Origin: JAJPIG01 sp035531675
GTDB taxonomy: Bacteria; Desulfobacterota; Binatia; Binatales; Binataceae
DNA length: 64,000 nucleotides
Assembly (NCBI GenBank): GCA_035531675.1
Contig: DATKSL010000033.1
Span: forward strand, 124,001-188,000
Direction: 5' to 3'
Under the pieces are notes generated by a model, which was given only the letters and a program-made list of their open reading frames with translations, did not search any database and was not told where the DNA came from. Positions 8,663 through 17,318 of this stretch are shown here, piece by piece. Made by a program: the position numbers and the translations under genes. Numbering within the stretch: position 1 is the stretch's first letter; the number at the start of each line of letters is the position of its first letter.

Positions 8663-9778
8663 TTGAGCCTGCCAAAAAAATCACGCGCCGCGGTGCTGGT
8701 CGCCTACAACCAGCCGCACGAAATCCGCGAGCTGGCGATCCCGGAGCTGGTGCCCAACGCAATCCTGGTCAAGGTCGAGAACACCACGGTCTGCGGCACC
8801 GACGTTCATCAGTGGCGCGGCGACTACTCATCGCTCACCCGGCCGCCGATCATCCAGGGCCATGAGATCGTGGCGCGGGTGGTCGCGCTGGGCCGCGGCC
8901 GCGAGCAGGATACGGTCGGCAACCGGCTGGCCGAGGGCGATCGGATCTCGTGGACCTACGCCTTCTGCAACAACTGCTATTTCTGCCGGGTCGCGCGCGA
9001 ACCGACGCTGTGCGTTCGGCGCCGCATGTATGGCTGGCTGTGCTGCGAGGACTTCCCGAACCTGATGGGCGGCTATTCCGAGTACGCCTACGTGTTGCCC
9101 GAATGCGACGTGGTGAAGGTTCCCGACACGATACCGAGCAGCTTGGCGGCGGCCTCGTCGTGTTCGCTGCGTACGGCGGTGCATGGCTTCGAGCGCATCG
9201 GCGGCATCAGCACGCAGGATACCGTGGTGGTGCAGGGCGCCGGCCCGGTCGGTCTGTGGTCGACGGTGATGGCTGCGGAAGCGGGCGCCGGGCAGGTGAT
9301 TACGATCGGCGCGCCGGCTTCGCGGCTGGAGTTGGCGTCGCAGTGGGGCGCCTCGCGGACCATCGATATCGCCGCCGTGCCGTCGGCCTCGGATCGCACC
9401 GAGATGATCATGGAATGGACGCAGGGCCGTGGCGCGGACGTGGTCATCGAAGCCGCCGGGGTTCCCGCCGCGTTTCCCGAGGCAATCGATATGGTGCGGC
9501 GCGGCGGACGGGTGCTGATTATGGGATTGGCGGCCAACGACAAGCCGGTGACGATCGGCGCCGGCGCCATCGCGACCAAGCATCTGCGAGTGACCGGCGT
9601 CGTCTCGGGGTATTTCCCGCATTATTATCGCGCCCTGCTGTTCATGGAATCGAACCTCGGGAAGTATCCCTTCGAACGTCTGATTTCGAATACCTATTCG
9701 CTTGAGCGCGCTACCGAAGCCGTGCAGGCGATGGCCGCGATGCGCGAGTTGAAACCGGTGATCGTGCCGGGGATGTAA
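8663..9778 (+). CDS. Zinc-dependent medium-chain alcohol dehydrogenase
   Basis: About 371 residues. Catalytic zinc motifs are VCGTDVH and GHE; a four-Cys structural zinc loop lies in CNNCYFC plus TLC. The NAD-binding motif is GAGPVGLWS, and the Rossmann half continues through VVIEAAG. It oxidises an alcohol or diol, or reduces the aldehyde. TTG 8663 lies nine bases after GGAAAGG and is preferred over TTG 8654. A six-base-stem hairpin (8631-8647) fills the gap after the amidohydrolase. A decarboxylase-like gene follows after 47 bases. Confidence 0.9.
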   Translation: MSLPKKSRAAVLVAYNQPHEIRELAIPELVPNAILVKVENTTVCGTDVHQWRGDYSSLTRPPIIQGHEIVARVVALGRGREQDTVGNRLAEGDRISWTYAFCNNCYFCRVAREPTLCVRRRMYGWLCCEDFPNLMGGYSEYAYVLPECDVVKVPDTIPSSLAAASSCSLRTAVHGFERIGGISTQDTVVVQGAGPVGLWSTVMAAEAGAGQVITIGAPASRLELASQWGASRTIDIAAVPSASDRTEMIMEWTQGRGADVVIEAAGVPAAFPEAIDMVRRGGRVLIMGLAANDKPVTIGAGAIATKHLRVTGVVSGYFPHYYRALLFMESNLGKYPFERLISNTYSLERATEAVQAMAAMRELKPVIVPGM

Positions 9779-9825
9779 TCTGCTGACGCCGTTGGTAGAT
9801 CAGGCGCTCAGGTCGGAGGAGATGA

Positions 9826-10812
9826 GTGAACCGAGTTCGAGTCTCGATTGCGATCAGTGACTACGACCACGTACGCGACCTCGCCGACGGCATCGTGCAG
9901 CCCGAAGGTATCGAGCTGGTGCGGCTCAACTTCACGGTCGAGGAGATTTTCTGGCGCTTTTCGCGCAGCCGCGAGTGGGACGTCTCTGAGATGTCGTTCG
10001 CTAATTATGTCGCGCTGATTACCCGCGGCGACGACACCATCACCGCAATCCCGGTCTTTCCATCGCGCGTCTTCCGGACCTCGGCCTTCTACCTGCGCGC
10101 CGACGGCGGTATCCGCACGCCCGATGAGCTGGGCGGCAAGCGCGTCGGCGTGCCGGAATGGATCGAAACCGCCGGCGTCTATGCGCGCGGCTACCTGGCC
10201 CATCATTGCGGCGTGCCGCTGAGCGCCATCGAATGGTACCAGGGCGGCCTGCGCGAGCCGGGTCGCACCGAGAAGATGAAATACGAGGCGCCGCGGGGCG
10301 TGAAGGTTACCCATCTCGAGCGCCAGACGCTGGAAGCGATGCTCGAGGCCGGCGAGCTCGACGCAATCCTGACCGCGACCCAGCCATCGATCTACCGAGC
10401 CGATAATCCTTCCATCGTGCGTTTCGCCAACCATCGCGCGCTGGAGGAAGACTACTTTCGCGCCACCGGCGTGCTGCCGGCGATGCACCTGGTGGCGATC
10501 AAGCGCGAGGTCCTGCGCCAGAACCCGTGGATCGCGATGAACCTCTACCAGGCCTTTGAAGAAGCCAAGCGTCGGAGCATCCATCGGATGTTCGAGATTA
10601 CCGCGTCGCGCGTGCCGATCGTTTGGCACTTCGTCGCGGCTGAAGAGAGCAAAAAATTCTTCCCGGGCGAGTATTGGCCCTACGGAATCGAGCCGAATCG
10701 CAAGACGCTCGAGGCTTTTCTGCAGTACGCGTACGAGCAGGGCGTCGCCGCACGATTGCTGCAGCCCGAGGAATTATTCGCTCGCGAAGTGCAGAGCGTC
10801 TTCAAAATCTGA
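9826..10812 (+). CDS. 4,5-dihydroxyphthalate decarboxylase-like protein (paralogue 1)
   Basis: 328 residues, no signal peptide. It has a periplasmic-binding-protein fold used inside the cell, as in Pht5-type 4,5-dihydroxyphthalate decarboxylases. Recognisable segments are EMSFANY, AIPVFPSRVFR, GKRVGVPEW, ELDAILTA and YWPYGIEPNRKTLEAF. It would remove a carboxyl group from a hydroxylated aromatic acid, which fits the upstream dioxygenase and diol dehydrogenase. GTG start after GGAGGAG. Two other copies lie at 11604-12575 (by eye about half identical) and 43506-44483. No ABC permease or ATPase accompanies it, arguing against a solute-binding role. Confidence 0.82.
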   Translation: MNRVRVSIAISDYDHVRDLADGIVQPEGIELVRLNFTVEEIFWRFSRSREWDVSEMSFANYVALITRGDDTITAIPVFPSRVFRTSAFYLRADGGIRTPDELGGKRVGVPEWIETAGVYARGYLAHHCGVPLSAIEWYQGGLREPGRTEKMKYEAPRGVKVTHLERQTLEAMLEAGELDAILTATQPSIYRADNPSIVRFANHRALEEDYFRATGVLPAMHLVAIKREVLRQNPWIAMNLYQAFEEAKRRSIHRMFEITASRVPIVWHFVAAEESKKFFPGEYWPYGIEPNRKTLEAFLQYAYEQGVAARLLQPEELFAREVQSVFKI

Positions 10813-10848
10813 ACGATTGAGCCACAACTCATTCGAGGCAATTCGAGA

Positions 10849-11580
10849 ATGGCGTCCGCCAGCGAAGTGATCCAGCGTCTTGATGAACTGGTGAATGATT
10901 TCTCCCTGCGTACGCGCCTGTTTCGCGAGCCGTTGACGCGTGGCCGGGCCTGGATGTTCGTGATGCAGCATCGGCTCAACACCCGTCAACGCAACTCGGT
11001 GCTCAAGCTGCGGGTCGCAACCAACTGTCCGGATTGGGATACGCGCATCGCGGTGATCAAGGCCTGCACGCAGGAACTGATCGCGGATAACGAATTCGCC
11101 GACGGACGTCCGCACTGGCTGCTGCTCGAGGACCTCGGCGTGACCGTCGGGCTCGAGCGCGAGCGGATCAGAAACGCGCAACCTCTGCCGAGCACCCGGA
11201 TGGCGTGGCTGGCGTGGGACTCGCTGATGTCGAATCGCCACTGGCTGGAGGGGCTGGTCGCGAACACCTGCGCCGAGCGACCCAACGTGCCCGGCTACGG
11301 CGACGGGACGTTCCGGCAACTGGGATGGTTCGGCTACGAGCGCACGCGCTGGTCGAAGCTGTTCAACCTGAAGGATGAAGAGCTGATCTTTTTCGGCGTT
11401 CACGAGAAGGCCGATATCGAGCATTCGGATCTGGGCTGGAATGCGGTCGCAAAGTTCGCCGACCAATTGCATATGGCGGACCGGGTGATCGAGGCGTGCC
11501 GGACCAACCTGCTGGTCTGGGAGCACTACCTCAACGGAATCGTGGAGGCCGGCGATGCGCTCGGTCGCAGCGAATCCTGA
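10849..11580 (+). CDS. PqqC/TenA-like heme-oxygenase-fold (putative diiron) redox enzyme
   Basis: 243 residues, all-helical in composition, resembling the TENA/THI-4/PqqC iron-containing redox family. Candidate metal-binding segments are LLEDLGVT, GYERTRW and FGVHEKADIEHSD, whose spaced Glu and His residues are typical of heme-oxygenase-like diiron oxidases. Members oxidise or cleave small organic substrates with O2. It sits 36 bases after one decarboxylase-like gene and 23 bases before its paralogue, so the three are almost certainly co-transcribed. No PQQ genes are nearby, so a role in cofactor synthesis is unlikely. Reaction unknown. Confidence 0.7.
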   Translation: MASASEVIQRLDELVNDFSLRTRLFREPLTRGRAWMFVMQHRLNTRQRNSVLKLRVATNCPDWDTRIAVIKACTQELIADNEFADGRPHWLLLEDLGVTVGLERERIRNAQPLPSTRMAWLAWDSLMSNRHWLEGLVANTCAERPNVPGYGDGTFRQLGWFGYERTRWSKLFNLKDEELIFFGVHEKADIEHSDLGWNAVAKFADQLHMADRVIEACRTNLLVWEHYLNGIVEAGDALGRSES

Positions 11581-11603
11581 CGGCATCTGCCCGGCGCACG
11601 ACG

Positions 11604-12575
11604 ATGAATGAGCTTCAACTGTCGCTTGCGATCAGTGACTACGATCACACGCGCGACCTGACGCGCGGACTGATCGCACCCGAGGGCATCCGGCTAATCG
11701 CGCTGCAGCTCCAAATCGAGGAGATTTTTCATCGCTTCACGCGCTATCGGGAGTGGGACGCCTCCGAGATGTCGTTCGGCAAGTATTCCTCGATGAGATC
11801 GCAGGGCGATGATTCGCTGGTGGCGATTCCGGTCTTTCCGTCGCGAGTCTTCCGGCTCTCATCGATCTACGTGCGGCGCGACTCGAAGCTAAGCGGCCTC
11901 GGCCAACTCAAGGGCGCGCGGGTCGGCATTCCCGAGTGGGCGCAGACCGCCGCGATCTACTCGCGAGGCTATCTCGCTCATCATGCGGCGCTGAGGCTCG
12001 AAGAGATTCGCTGGTTCCAGGCCGGTGTGAATCAGCCGGGCCGCGCCGAGAAGGTGGCCTTGCGCCTCCCAGCGGGCCTGCAGTTGACGCCGATGCCCGA
12101 TCGTTCGTTGAACGCGATGCTGCTCGCGGGCGAGCTCGACGCCGTGATGTCGGCGCATCCACCATTGGGGTTTGAAGACGGCAGCGGCGACATAGTCAGG
12201 TTGCTGTCGGACTTCACCCGGCTCGAAGAGCAGTACTGGCGCACCACCGGCGTGTTCCCGATCATGCATGTAATCGCGCTCAAGGCCGAAATCGTCCGCG
12301 ACCATCGATGGGTCGCGCGCAGCCTTTACGACGCTTTCGAGGCCGCCAAGCAGCGCAGCCTCGAGCGTCTTCGCGATACTGACTCGTCGCCGCTGCCGAT
12401 CGTCAATTCATCGGACGCGATGGCGGTTTCCGCGCGGCTGTTCGGAGCTGACTACTGGCCGTATGGCCTGGAACCGAATCGCACCACGCTCGAAGCTTTC
12501 CTCCGTTACGCCTATGAACAGGGCACCTGCCATCGCCTGCTGAGGCCCGAGGAAATTTTCATCGCTCCCGAGTGA
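11604..12575 (+). CDS. 4,5-dihydroxyphthalate decarboxylase-like protein (paralogue 2)
   Basis: 323 residues from ATG 11604. The frame opens earlier, but that part overlaps the preceding gene and lacks family sequence, whereas MNELQLSLAISDYDH aligns with the start of paralogue 1. Conserved blocks EMSFGKY, AIPVFPSRVFR, ARVGIPEW, ELDAVMSA and YWPYGLEPNRTTLEAF are all present. Likely a cytoplasmic decarboxylase of a hydroxylated aromatic acid, or a partner subunit of paralogue 1. Last gene of the block; the next gene converges. Confidence 0.8.
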   Translation: MNELQLSLAISDYDHTRDLTRGLIAPEGIRLIALQLQIEEIFHRFTRYREWDASEMSFGKYSSMRSQGDDSLVAIPVFPSRVFRLSSIYVRRDSKLSGLGQLKGARVGIPEWAQTAAIYSRGYLAHHAALRLEEIRWFQAGVNQPGRAEKVALRLPAGLQLTPMPDRSLNAMLLAGELDAVMSAHPPLGFEDGSGDIVRLLSDFTRLEEQYWRTTGVFPIMHVIALKAEIVRDHRWVARSLYDAFEAAKQRSLERLRDTDSSPLPIVNSSDAMAVSARLFGADYWPYGLEPNRTTLEAFLRYAYEQGTCHRLLRPEEIFIAPE

Positions 12576-12623
12576 ACTGAGACGCCGGCCGTAGCGCATC
12601 CGCAACCGGCCGACGGCTCTTCG

Positions 12624-13226
12624 TTACTTCATACCGTGGACCTTTTGATTCGCCGGACGCGACAGGCATCGCTGCAGCCATGCGTTGGCGACTGGGGCAG
12701 CCGGAAAATCAAGCTTCACCATCGCGCCCAGGCTGAGGATCGAGGCGAGGTTGAGATCGGCGATCGTGAAATCATTGCCCAGCAGGTGAGTGCTGCCTTT
12801 GAGATGATCGTCGAGCACCTTGAGCGGCCCGTTGAGCGCGTCGATCGCCTGCTGCGTCGCCTTCTCGTCGCGTTGCTCGGGCGGCAGAAACATCCGGTTG
12901 CGCAGGATCGTGACCAGGTGCGACTCGAGCTCGAGCATGCCCCAGAAGCTCCACTGGTAGGCCAGAGCATGTTTCTCCGGCGTGGCGGGCCAGAACGGCG
13001 CCTGGCCGTACTTCTCCGCGAGATAGAGATTGATCGCCATCGATTCCCACACCGCGAGCCCATTATCTTCCAGCGTCGGGATATGGCCGTTGGGGTTGAG
13101 CTTCAAGACCTCCGGGCTCTTGGCTTTCGCCACTTCAACCGGCACATGGTCATACTTGAGGCCCAGTTCTTCGAGCGCCCACAGGCAGCGCCCCGTGCGG
13201 GACATTGCGGTTCCGTATAATTTCAT
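12624..13226 (-). CDS. Glutathione S-transferase family protein
   Basis: 200 residues, complete. The thioredoxin-like N-terminal domain shows MKLYGTAMSRTGR, LNPNGHIPTLED and ESMAINLYLAEKY. The C-terminal helical domain carries LLGNDFTIADLNLAS. It likely conjugates or isomerises electrophilic intermediates. Convergent with the aromatic block and divergent from the LLM gene at 13328. It is a different subfamily from the GST at 1148-1759. Confidence 0.9.
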   Translation of the reverse strand: MKLYGTAMSRTGRCLWALEELGLKYDHVPVEVAKAKSPEVLKLNPNGHIPTLEDNGLAVWESMAINLYLAEKYGQAPFWPATPEKHALAYQWSFWGMLELESHLVTILRNRMFLPPEQRDEKATQQAIDALNGPLKVLDDHLKGSTHLLGNDFTIADLNLASILSLGAMVKLDFPAAPVANAWLQRCLSRPANQKVHGMK

Positions 13227-13327
13227 CGCTTGCCGTTGCCTCCTGAAGGTTTTGGTGTGTTGTCTGTATAGCCCGAACCCGCGGGCCTCGCTATCGTAAC
13301 GATGATCGGAGGGCGGCGCGCAAAGCG

Positions 13328-14341
13328 GTGAAACTTTCAGTTATCGATCAATCGCCGGTTCCGGCGGGTTCAACCCCGGCACAGGCGCTCAATAATACTA
13401 TCGAATTGGCGCGCCTGGCCGATCGGCTTGGCTACGAGCGCTACTGGATCGCGGAGCATCACGCCATCATAGCGCTGGCCAGCCCGGCGCCCGAGATTCT
13501 GATCGCTCGGGTGGCCGCCGTGACCACCGGTATTCGGGTCGGCTCCGGCGGGGTGCTGCTGCCGCATTATAGTTCGCTGAAGGTCGCCGAAGTGTTCCGG
13601 ATGCTCCATGCGATGTATCCGGGCCGGATCGATTTGGGGGTCGGACGCGCTCCGGGCGGCACCCCGCTCGACGCCTTCGCACTGCGCAGCGAGCGGGAGC
13701 GTGAACCGGCGAGCGACGATTTTCCGCAACGCCTGCTGGAGCTGTTCGCGTTCCTCGATCACAGCTTTCCGTCCGACCATCCTTTCAATCGCATCCGGGT
13801 TTCGCCCGAGATGCCTGGGGCGCCCGAAGTCTGGCTGCTCGGTTCGAGCCTGTGGAGCGCCTCGGCGGCGGCGCAGCTCGGTCTGCCCTACGCGTTCGCC
13901 CATTTCATCGATCCCGAACCGACCCGCTCGGCCGTGGAATACTACCGATCCCACTTCGTACCGGGACGGGTCCCGACGCCCCACACCATCATCGCGCTGG
14001 GAGTGATATGCGCCGACACCGATGCCGAGGCGGAGCGCCTGTTCGCGAGCACGCGCCTGTTTCGACGGCGAATCAGGCAGGGCGATCTGCGGCCGATTGT
14101 CGCGCCTGAGGAAGCGCTGAGCGAGCTTGGCGCGGCGCGCGATCCGCTGGTGCAGAGCGAATGGCCGCGCTATGTCGTCGGCGCGCCCGAGACCGTACAT
14201 GAGCGGCTCACGGCGATCGCGGAGCAGCTCCAGCTTGACGAACTGATGGCGATAACCGTGGTGCATGGCCATCAAGCCCGGTTGCATTCTTACGAGCTGC
14301 TGGCGCGATGCTTTGAGCTGGCTCCGAGGATGGCGCCTTGA
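13328..14341 (+). CDS. LLM-class flavin-dependent oxidoreductase (MsnO8-like)
   Basis: A 337-residue luciferase-like TIM-barrel enzyme of the MsnO8-type group, beginning KLSVIDQSPVPAG, with AEHHAI, VGSGGVLLPHYS, MYPGRIDLGVGRAPGG and a late YVVGAPETVHERL. The family uses FMNH2 or F420H2 with O2. GTG start. An alpha/beta hydrolase follows after about 90 bases. The substrate and the choice of flavin or F420 cannot be told here. Confidence 0.88.
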   Translation: MKLSVIDQSPVPAGSTPAQALNNTIELARLADRLGYERYWIAEHHAIIALASPAPEILIARVAAVTTGIRVGSGGVLLPHYSSLKVAEVFRMLHAMYPGRIDLGVGRAPGGTPLDAFALRSEREREPASDDFPQRLLELFAFLDHSFPSDHPFNRIRVSPEMPGAPEVWLLGSSLWSASAAAQLGLPYAFAHFIDPEPTRSAVEYYRSHFVPGRVPTPHTIIALGVICADTDAEAERLFASTRLFRRRIRQGDLRPIVAPEEALSELGAARDPLVQSEWPRYVVGAPETVHERLTAIAEQLQLDELMAITVVHGHQARLHSYELLARCFELAPRMAP

Positions 14342-14430
14342 GCCGACGCGGCCGCATTTGCTCCAGTGCGACCGCCTGTATAGCCTGATCTCCAATCGCT
14401 TTAACTCAGCGACAGCGTGGGAGACGAACG

Positions 14431-15255
14431 ATGGAAGAGCGGATTCCCGAGAGCAAATTCGTCCAGGCCGGCGACGTCAAGATTCACTACCAGGAAGGCG
14501 GCAGCGGCTACCCGCTGATCTGTCTGCATGGCGGCGGCCCGGGCGCCTCGGCGTGGAGCAACTTCAAGGCCAACTACGGCGAGCTCGCCAAGCGGTACCG
14601 AACCATCCTGGTCGACATGCCCGACTACGGCCGTTCCGACAAGCCGCGGGTGCCGGGCAACTGGCTCGCGTTCGTGGCCCGAACGATGAAAGACTTCATG
14701 GACCGGCTGGACCTTAAGCGGGCGCACTTCATCGGCAACTCGATGGGCGGGCAGGTGACGATCAAGCTCGCGATTGACTATCCGGAAAAAGTCGATCACT
14801 TCGTGATAATCGGTAGCACGCCGATCAAGACCACCGTCTTTCAACCGATGCCGCTCGAGGCGATCCGCAATATCATCGAGTACTACCAGGGCGAAGGGCC
14901 ATCACCCCAGAAGATGCGCCAGTTGATAAAGAGTCTGACTTACGATCACGGGTTCATCACCGACGCGCTGGTCAAGGAACGCTACGAGGCCAGCGCGTCG
15001 CCGGACAGCGTGGCGCTCTTCGGCGACTATTTTCCGCCGCTCGAGGATCTCTACCTGGAGTTGCCCCGGGTTAAGGCGAAGGCGCTGATAATATGGGGTC
15101 AGGACGATCGCGCGGGCGCCCTGGACGTGGGGCTGATGATGCTGCGGCAGTTTCAGGACGCTCGGATGTATATCTTCTCAAAGTGCGGGCATTGGGCGCA
15201 GGTGGAGCACCGAGACGAGTTTAATCGAGTAGTGCTCCAATTTTTCGATAAATAG
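14431..15255 (+). CDS. Alpha/beta hydrolase, meta-cleavage-product hydrolase type
   Basis: 274 residues, resembling the BphD/HsaD/MhpC C-C bond hydrolases. Seen are the oxyanion region HGGGPGASAWSNF, nucleophile Ser104 in GNSMGG, the acid in WGQDDRAG and the catalytic His in CGHWAQVEH. Such enzymes cleave the vinylogous diketone left by extradiol ring opening. No extradiol dioxygenase gene is in the window. It lies about 100 bases upstream of an MCE transporter, a pairing reminiscent of steroid-type uptake and degradation loci; that link is inference. Confidence 0.85.
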   Translation: MEERIPESKFVQAGDVKIHYQEGGSGYPLICLHGGGPGASAWSNFKANYGELAKRYRTILVDMPDYGRSDKPRVPGNWLAFVARTMKDFMDRLDLKRAHFIGNSMGGQVTIKLAIDYPEKVDHFVIIGSTPIKTTVFQPMPLEAIRNIIEYYQGEGPSPQKMRQLIKSLTYDHGFITDALVKERYEASASPDSVALFGDYFPPLEDLYLELPRVKAKALIIWGQDDRAGALDVGLMMLRQFQDARMYIFSKCGHWAQVEHRDEFNRVVLQFFDK

Positions 15256-15356
15256 ACACTATGTGTTGCATCACTAGAGTATGTCAGGCTGGTCGAACCG
15301 ATACTCAGTGAGCGTTTTGTCGGGTTCGGACCATTAGCAACGACTCAACAGCGAGC

Positions 15357-16487
15357 ATGATTGATGGCTCGATCGGGCTCGAGCCAAAGGACGATGGGGT
15401 CCTGCTGATCCGCCTCTCCGGCGGATGGCATCTGGGTCATGGGCGGCCGTCGGCGGTTGAGGTTGAGCGCCGGATCGCGAGTTCCCCCGTGGTCCGCTCG
15501 GTCGCCTACGATACGGGCGAGCTGAGCATCTGGGACAGCAGCCTGGTGAACTTCCTCCACGGCGTGGGCGTGGTTTGCCGGCAGCGTGGCATCGTCGAGG
15601 ACCGCAGCGGCCTGCCGAACGGGATGCGGCAGTTGCTGGCGCTGGCTGAATCGGTGCCGCAAAGAACCGGCGCGCGCCCAGGTTCCAAGCGGCTTTCATT
15701 TGTTGAACAAGTCGGCACCGAGGTTGTCGGCTACGCACGGTCGTTCGGAGATTTCATCGATTTCTTCGGGAGGTTGTGCATAGCGTTCGCCCGGATGTTC
15801 GCGGGCAAGGCGCGCTTTCGGACCTCGGACCTGCTCGCGATCATCCAGCAGTGCGGCGCCGACGCGCTGCTGATCGTGTCGCTCATCAGTTACCTGGTCG
15901 GCGTGATCCTGGCTTTCATGGGCGCCGTGCAGCTCCAGCAATTCGGCGCGGCGATTTATGTGGCCGACCTGGTCGGGATCGGCGTCACGCGCGAAATGGG
16001 CGCGATGATGACCGCGATAATCATGGCCGGCCGGACCGGCGCGGCCTTCGCCGCCCAACTCGGCACCATGAAGGTAACCCAGGAGACCGATGCGCTGACC
16101 ACCACCGGACTCTCGCCGATGGAATTCCTGGTGCTGCCCCGCACCATCGCACTCATCCTGATGATGCCATTGCTGTGCCTTTACTCGGATTTCGTCGGCA
16201 TCCTGGGCGGGGCGAGCGTCGGCGTCGGGATGCTTCATTTGTCATTTACTGTCTATATAAAGGAGACCATCGCCGCGGTGACCCTGGGTGACGTGTTCGG
16301 CGGGCTGTTCAAGAGCGCGGTGTACGGCGTGCTGATCGCAGTCGCGGGCTGCTGGCGAGGTTTCCAATGCGGCAGCAGTTCGTCCGCAGTCGGCGATGCG
16401 GCGACGTCCGCGGTGGTGAGCGGGATCGTAATGATCGTTACGGCCTGCGGATTGTTTGCGGTGATCTTCAATATTCTGGGTATCTGA
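15357..16487 (+). CDS. MlaE/YrbE-type ABC transporter permease with N-terminal STAS domain
   Basis: 376 residues. The first ~100 form a STAS-like domain (DTGELSIWDSSLVNFL), fused to a MlaE permease of about five membrane helices. The permease signature is clear: GVTREMGAMMTA, MAGRTGAAFAAQLGTMKV. In Gram-negative bacteria the permease works with an MlaF ATPase, an MCE protein and an outer-membrane lipoprotein to move lipids or hydrophobic substrates. STAS is a separate protein (MlaB) in E. coli; here it is fused. First gene of a four-gene operon. Confidence 0.92.
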   Translation: MIDGSIGLEPKDDGVLLIRLSGGWHLGHGRPSAVEVERRIASSPVVRSVAYDTGELSIWDSSLVNFLHGVGVVCRQRGIVEDRSGLPNGMRQLLALAESVPQRTGARPGSKRLSFVEQVGTEVVGYARSFGDFIDFFGRLCIAFARMFAGKARFRTSDLLAIIQQCGADALLIVSLISYLVGVILAFMGAVQLQQFGAAIYVADLVGIGVTREMGAMMTAIIMAGRTGAAFAAQLGTMKVTQETDALTTTGLSPMEFLVLPRTIALILMMPLLCLYSDFVGILGGASVGVGMLHLSFTVYIKETIAAVTLGDVFGGLFKSAVYGVLIAVAGCWRGFQCGSSSSAVGDAATSAVVSGIVMIVTACGLFAVIFNILGI

Positions 16488-16505
16488 AGCGGCGGGTTGA
16501 TTGAG

Positions 16506-17318
16506 ATGGCGATCAGAGAGACGGGCGCGGCGAACCGGCCCGCGCACATCGAAGTCCGCAACCTGACCATGGCCTATGACAGCTTCGTGCTGATGCGCAA
16601 TCTGAATTTCACCGTGCGGCGCGGCGACGTGTTCATCATTATGGGCGCCAGCGGATGCGGCAAGAGCACGCTGCTGCGGCATATGATCGGGCTGAACGAG
16701 CCTGCGAAGGGCGAAATTCTGTATGACGGATTCAATTTTACCGCTGCGGGACCGGCGGGGCGGGAAGCGACGCTGCGGCGATTCGGCGTGACCTACCAGG
16801 GCGGCGCGTTATGGAGCTCGATGACGCTGGCTGAAAACGTCGGCTTGCCGCTCGGCGAATTCACTGACCTTAACGCCGGCGAGATCCGGGAGATCGCAGC
16901 GCTCAAGCTGGCGCTGGTCGGCCTCAGCGGTTTCGAAGACTACTATCCGAGCGAGATAAGCGGCGGGATGCAGAAGCGGGCCGGTCTGGCGCGGGCGATC
17001 GCGCTCGACCCCGAAGTGCTGTTCTTCGATGAGCCGTCAGCGGGGCTTGATCCATTGAGCTCGCGCTTGCTCGATGACCTGATTCTGCAACTGCGCGATA
17101 GCCTGCACGCCACGGTGGTGGTCGTGACCCACGAACTCGCGAGCATCTTCACGATCGGCAACAACGGCGTTTTTCTCGACGTCGAGAGCCGCACGCAGAT
17201 CGCGGTCGGCGATCCAAAGTACCTGCGCGACCATAGCGATCAGCCGACCGTGCGGCGCTTCCTGACCCGCGCTGCCGGTGTCAGCGCTCCGGAGCAGACC
17301 GATGGGCAACCGGTTTAG
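16506..17318 (+). CDS. MlaF-type ABC transporter ATP-binding protein
   Basis: 270 residues from ATG 16506; a TTG three codons earlier is possible. Walker A GASGCGKST, signature SGGMQKRAGLARA (the GGM form typical of MlaF rather than the usual SGGQ), Walker B VLFFDEPSAGLDP and the switch His in VVTHE are intact. It powers the permease upstream. It overlaps the start of the MCE gene by 17 bases, indicating translational coupling. Confidence 0.93.
   Translation: MAIRETGAANRPAHIEVRNLTMAYDSFVLMRNLNFTVRRGDVFIIMGASGCGKSTLLRHMIGLNEPAKGEILYDGFNFTAAGPAGREATLRRFGVTYQGGALWSSMTLAENVGLPLGEFTDLNAGEIREIAALKLALVGLSGFEDYYPSEISGGMQKRAGLARAIALDPEVLFFDEPSAGLDPLSSRLLDDLILQLRDSLHATVVVVTHELASIFTIGNNGVFLDVESRTQIAVGDPKYLRDHSDQPTVRRFLTRAAGVSAPEQTDGQPV

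Noticed and set aside
6300..8762. An 820-codon open frame on the minus strand
   Set aside because: It lies opposite the VanA-like and amidohydrolase genes, which have full catalytic motifs. Its translation is rich in Arg, His and Gln and resembles no family; an artefact of high-GC codon use.
9826..12575. Reading the decarboxylase-like proteins as ABC solute-binding proteins
   Set aside because: They share the binding-protein fold but lack signal peptides, and no permease or ATPase gene is adjacent.
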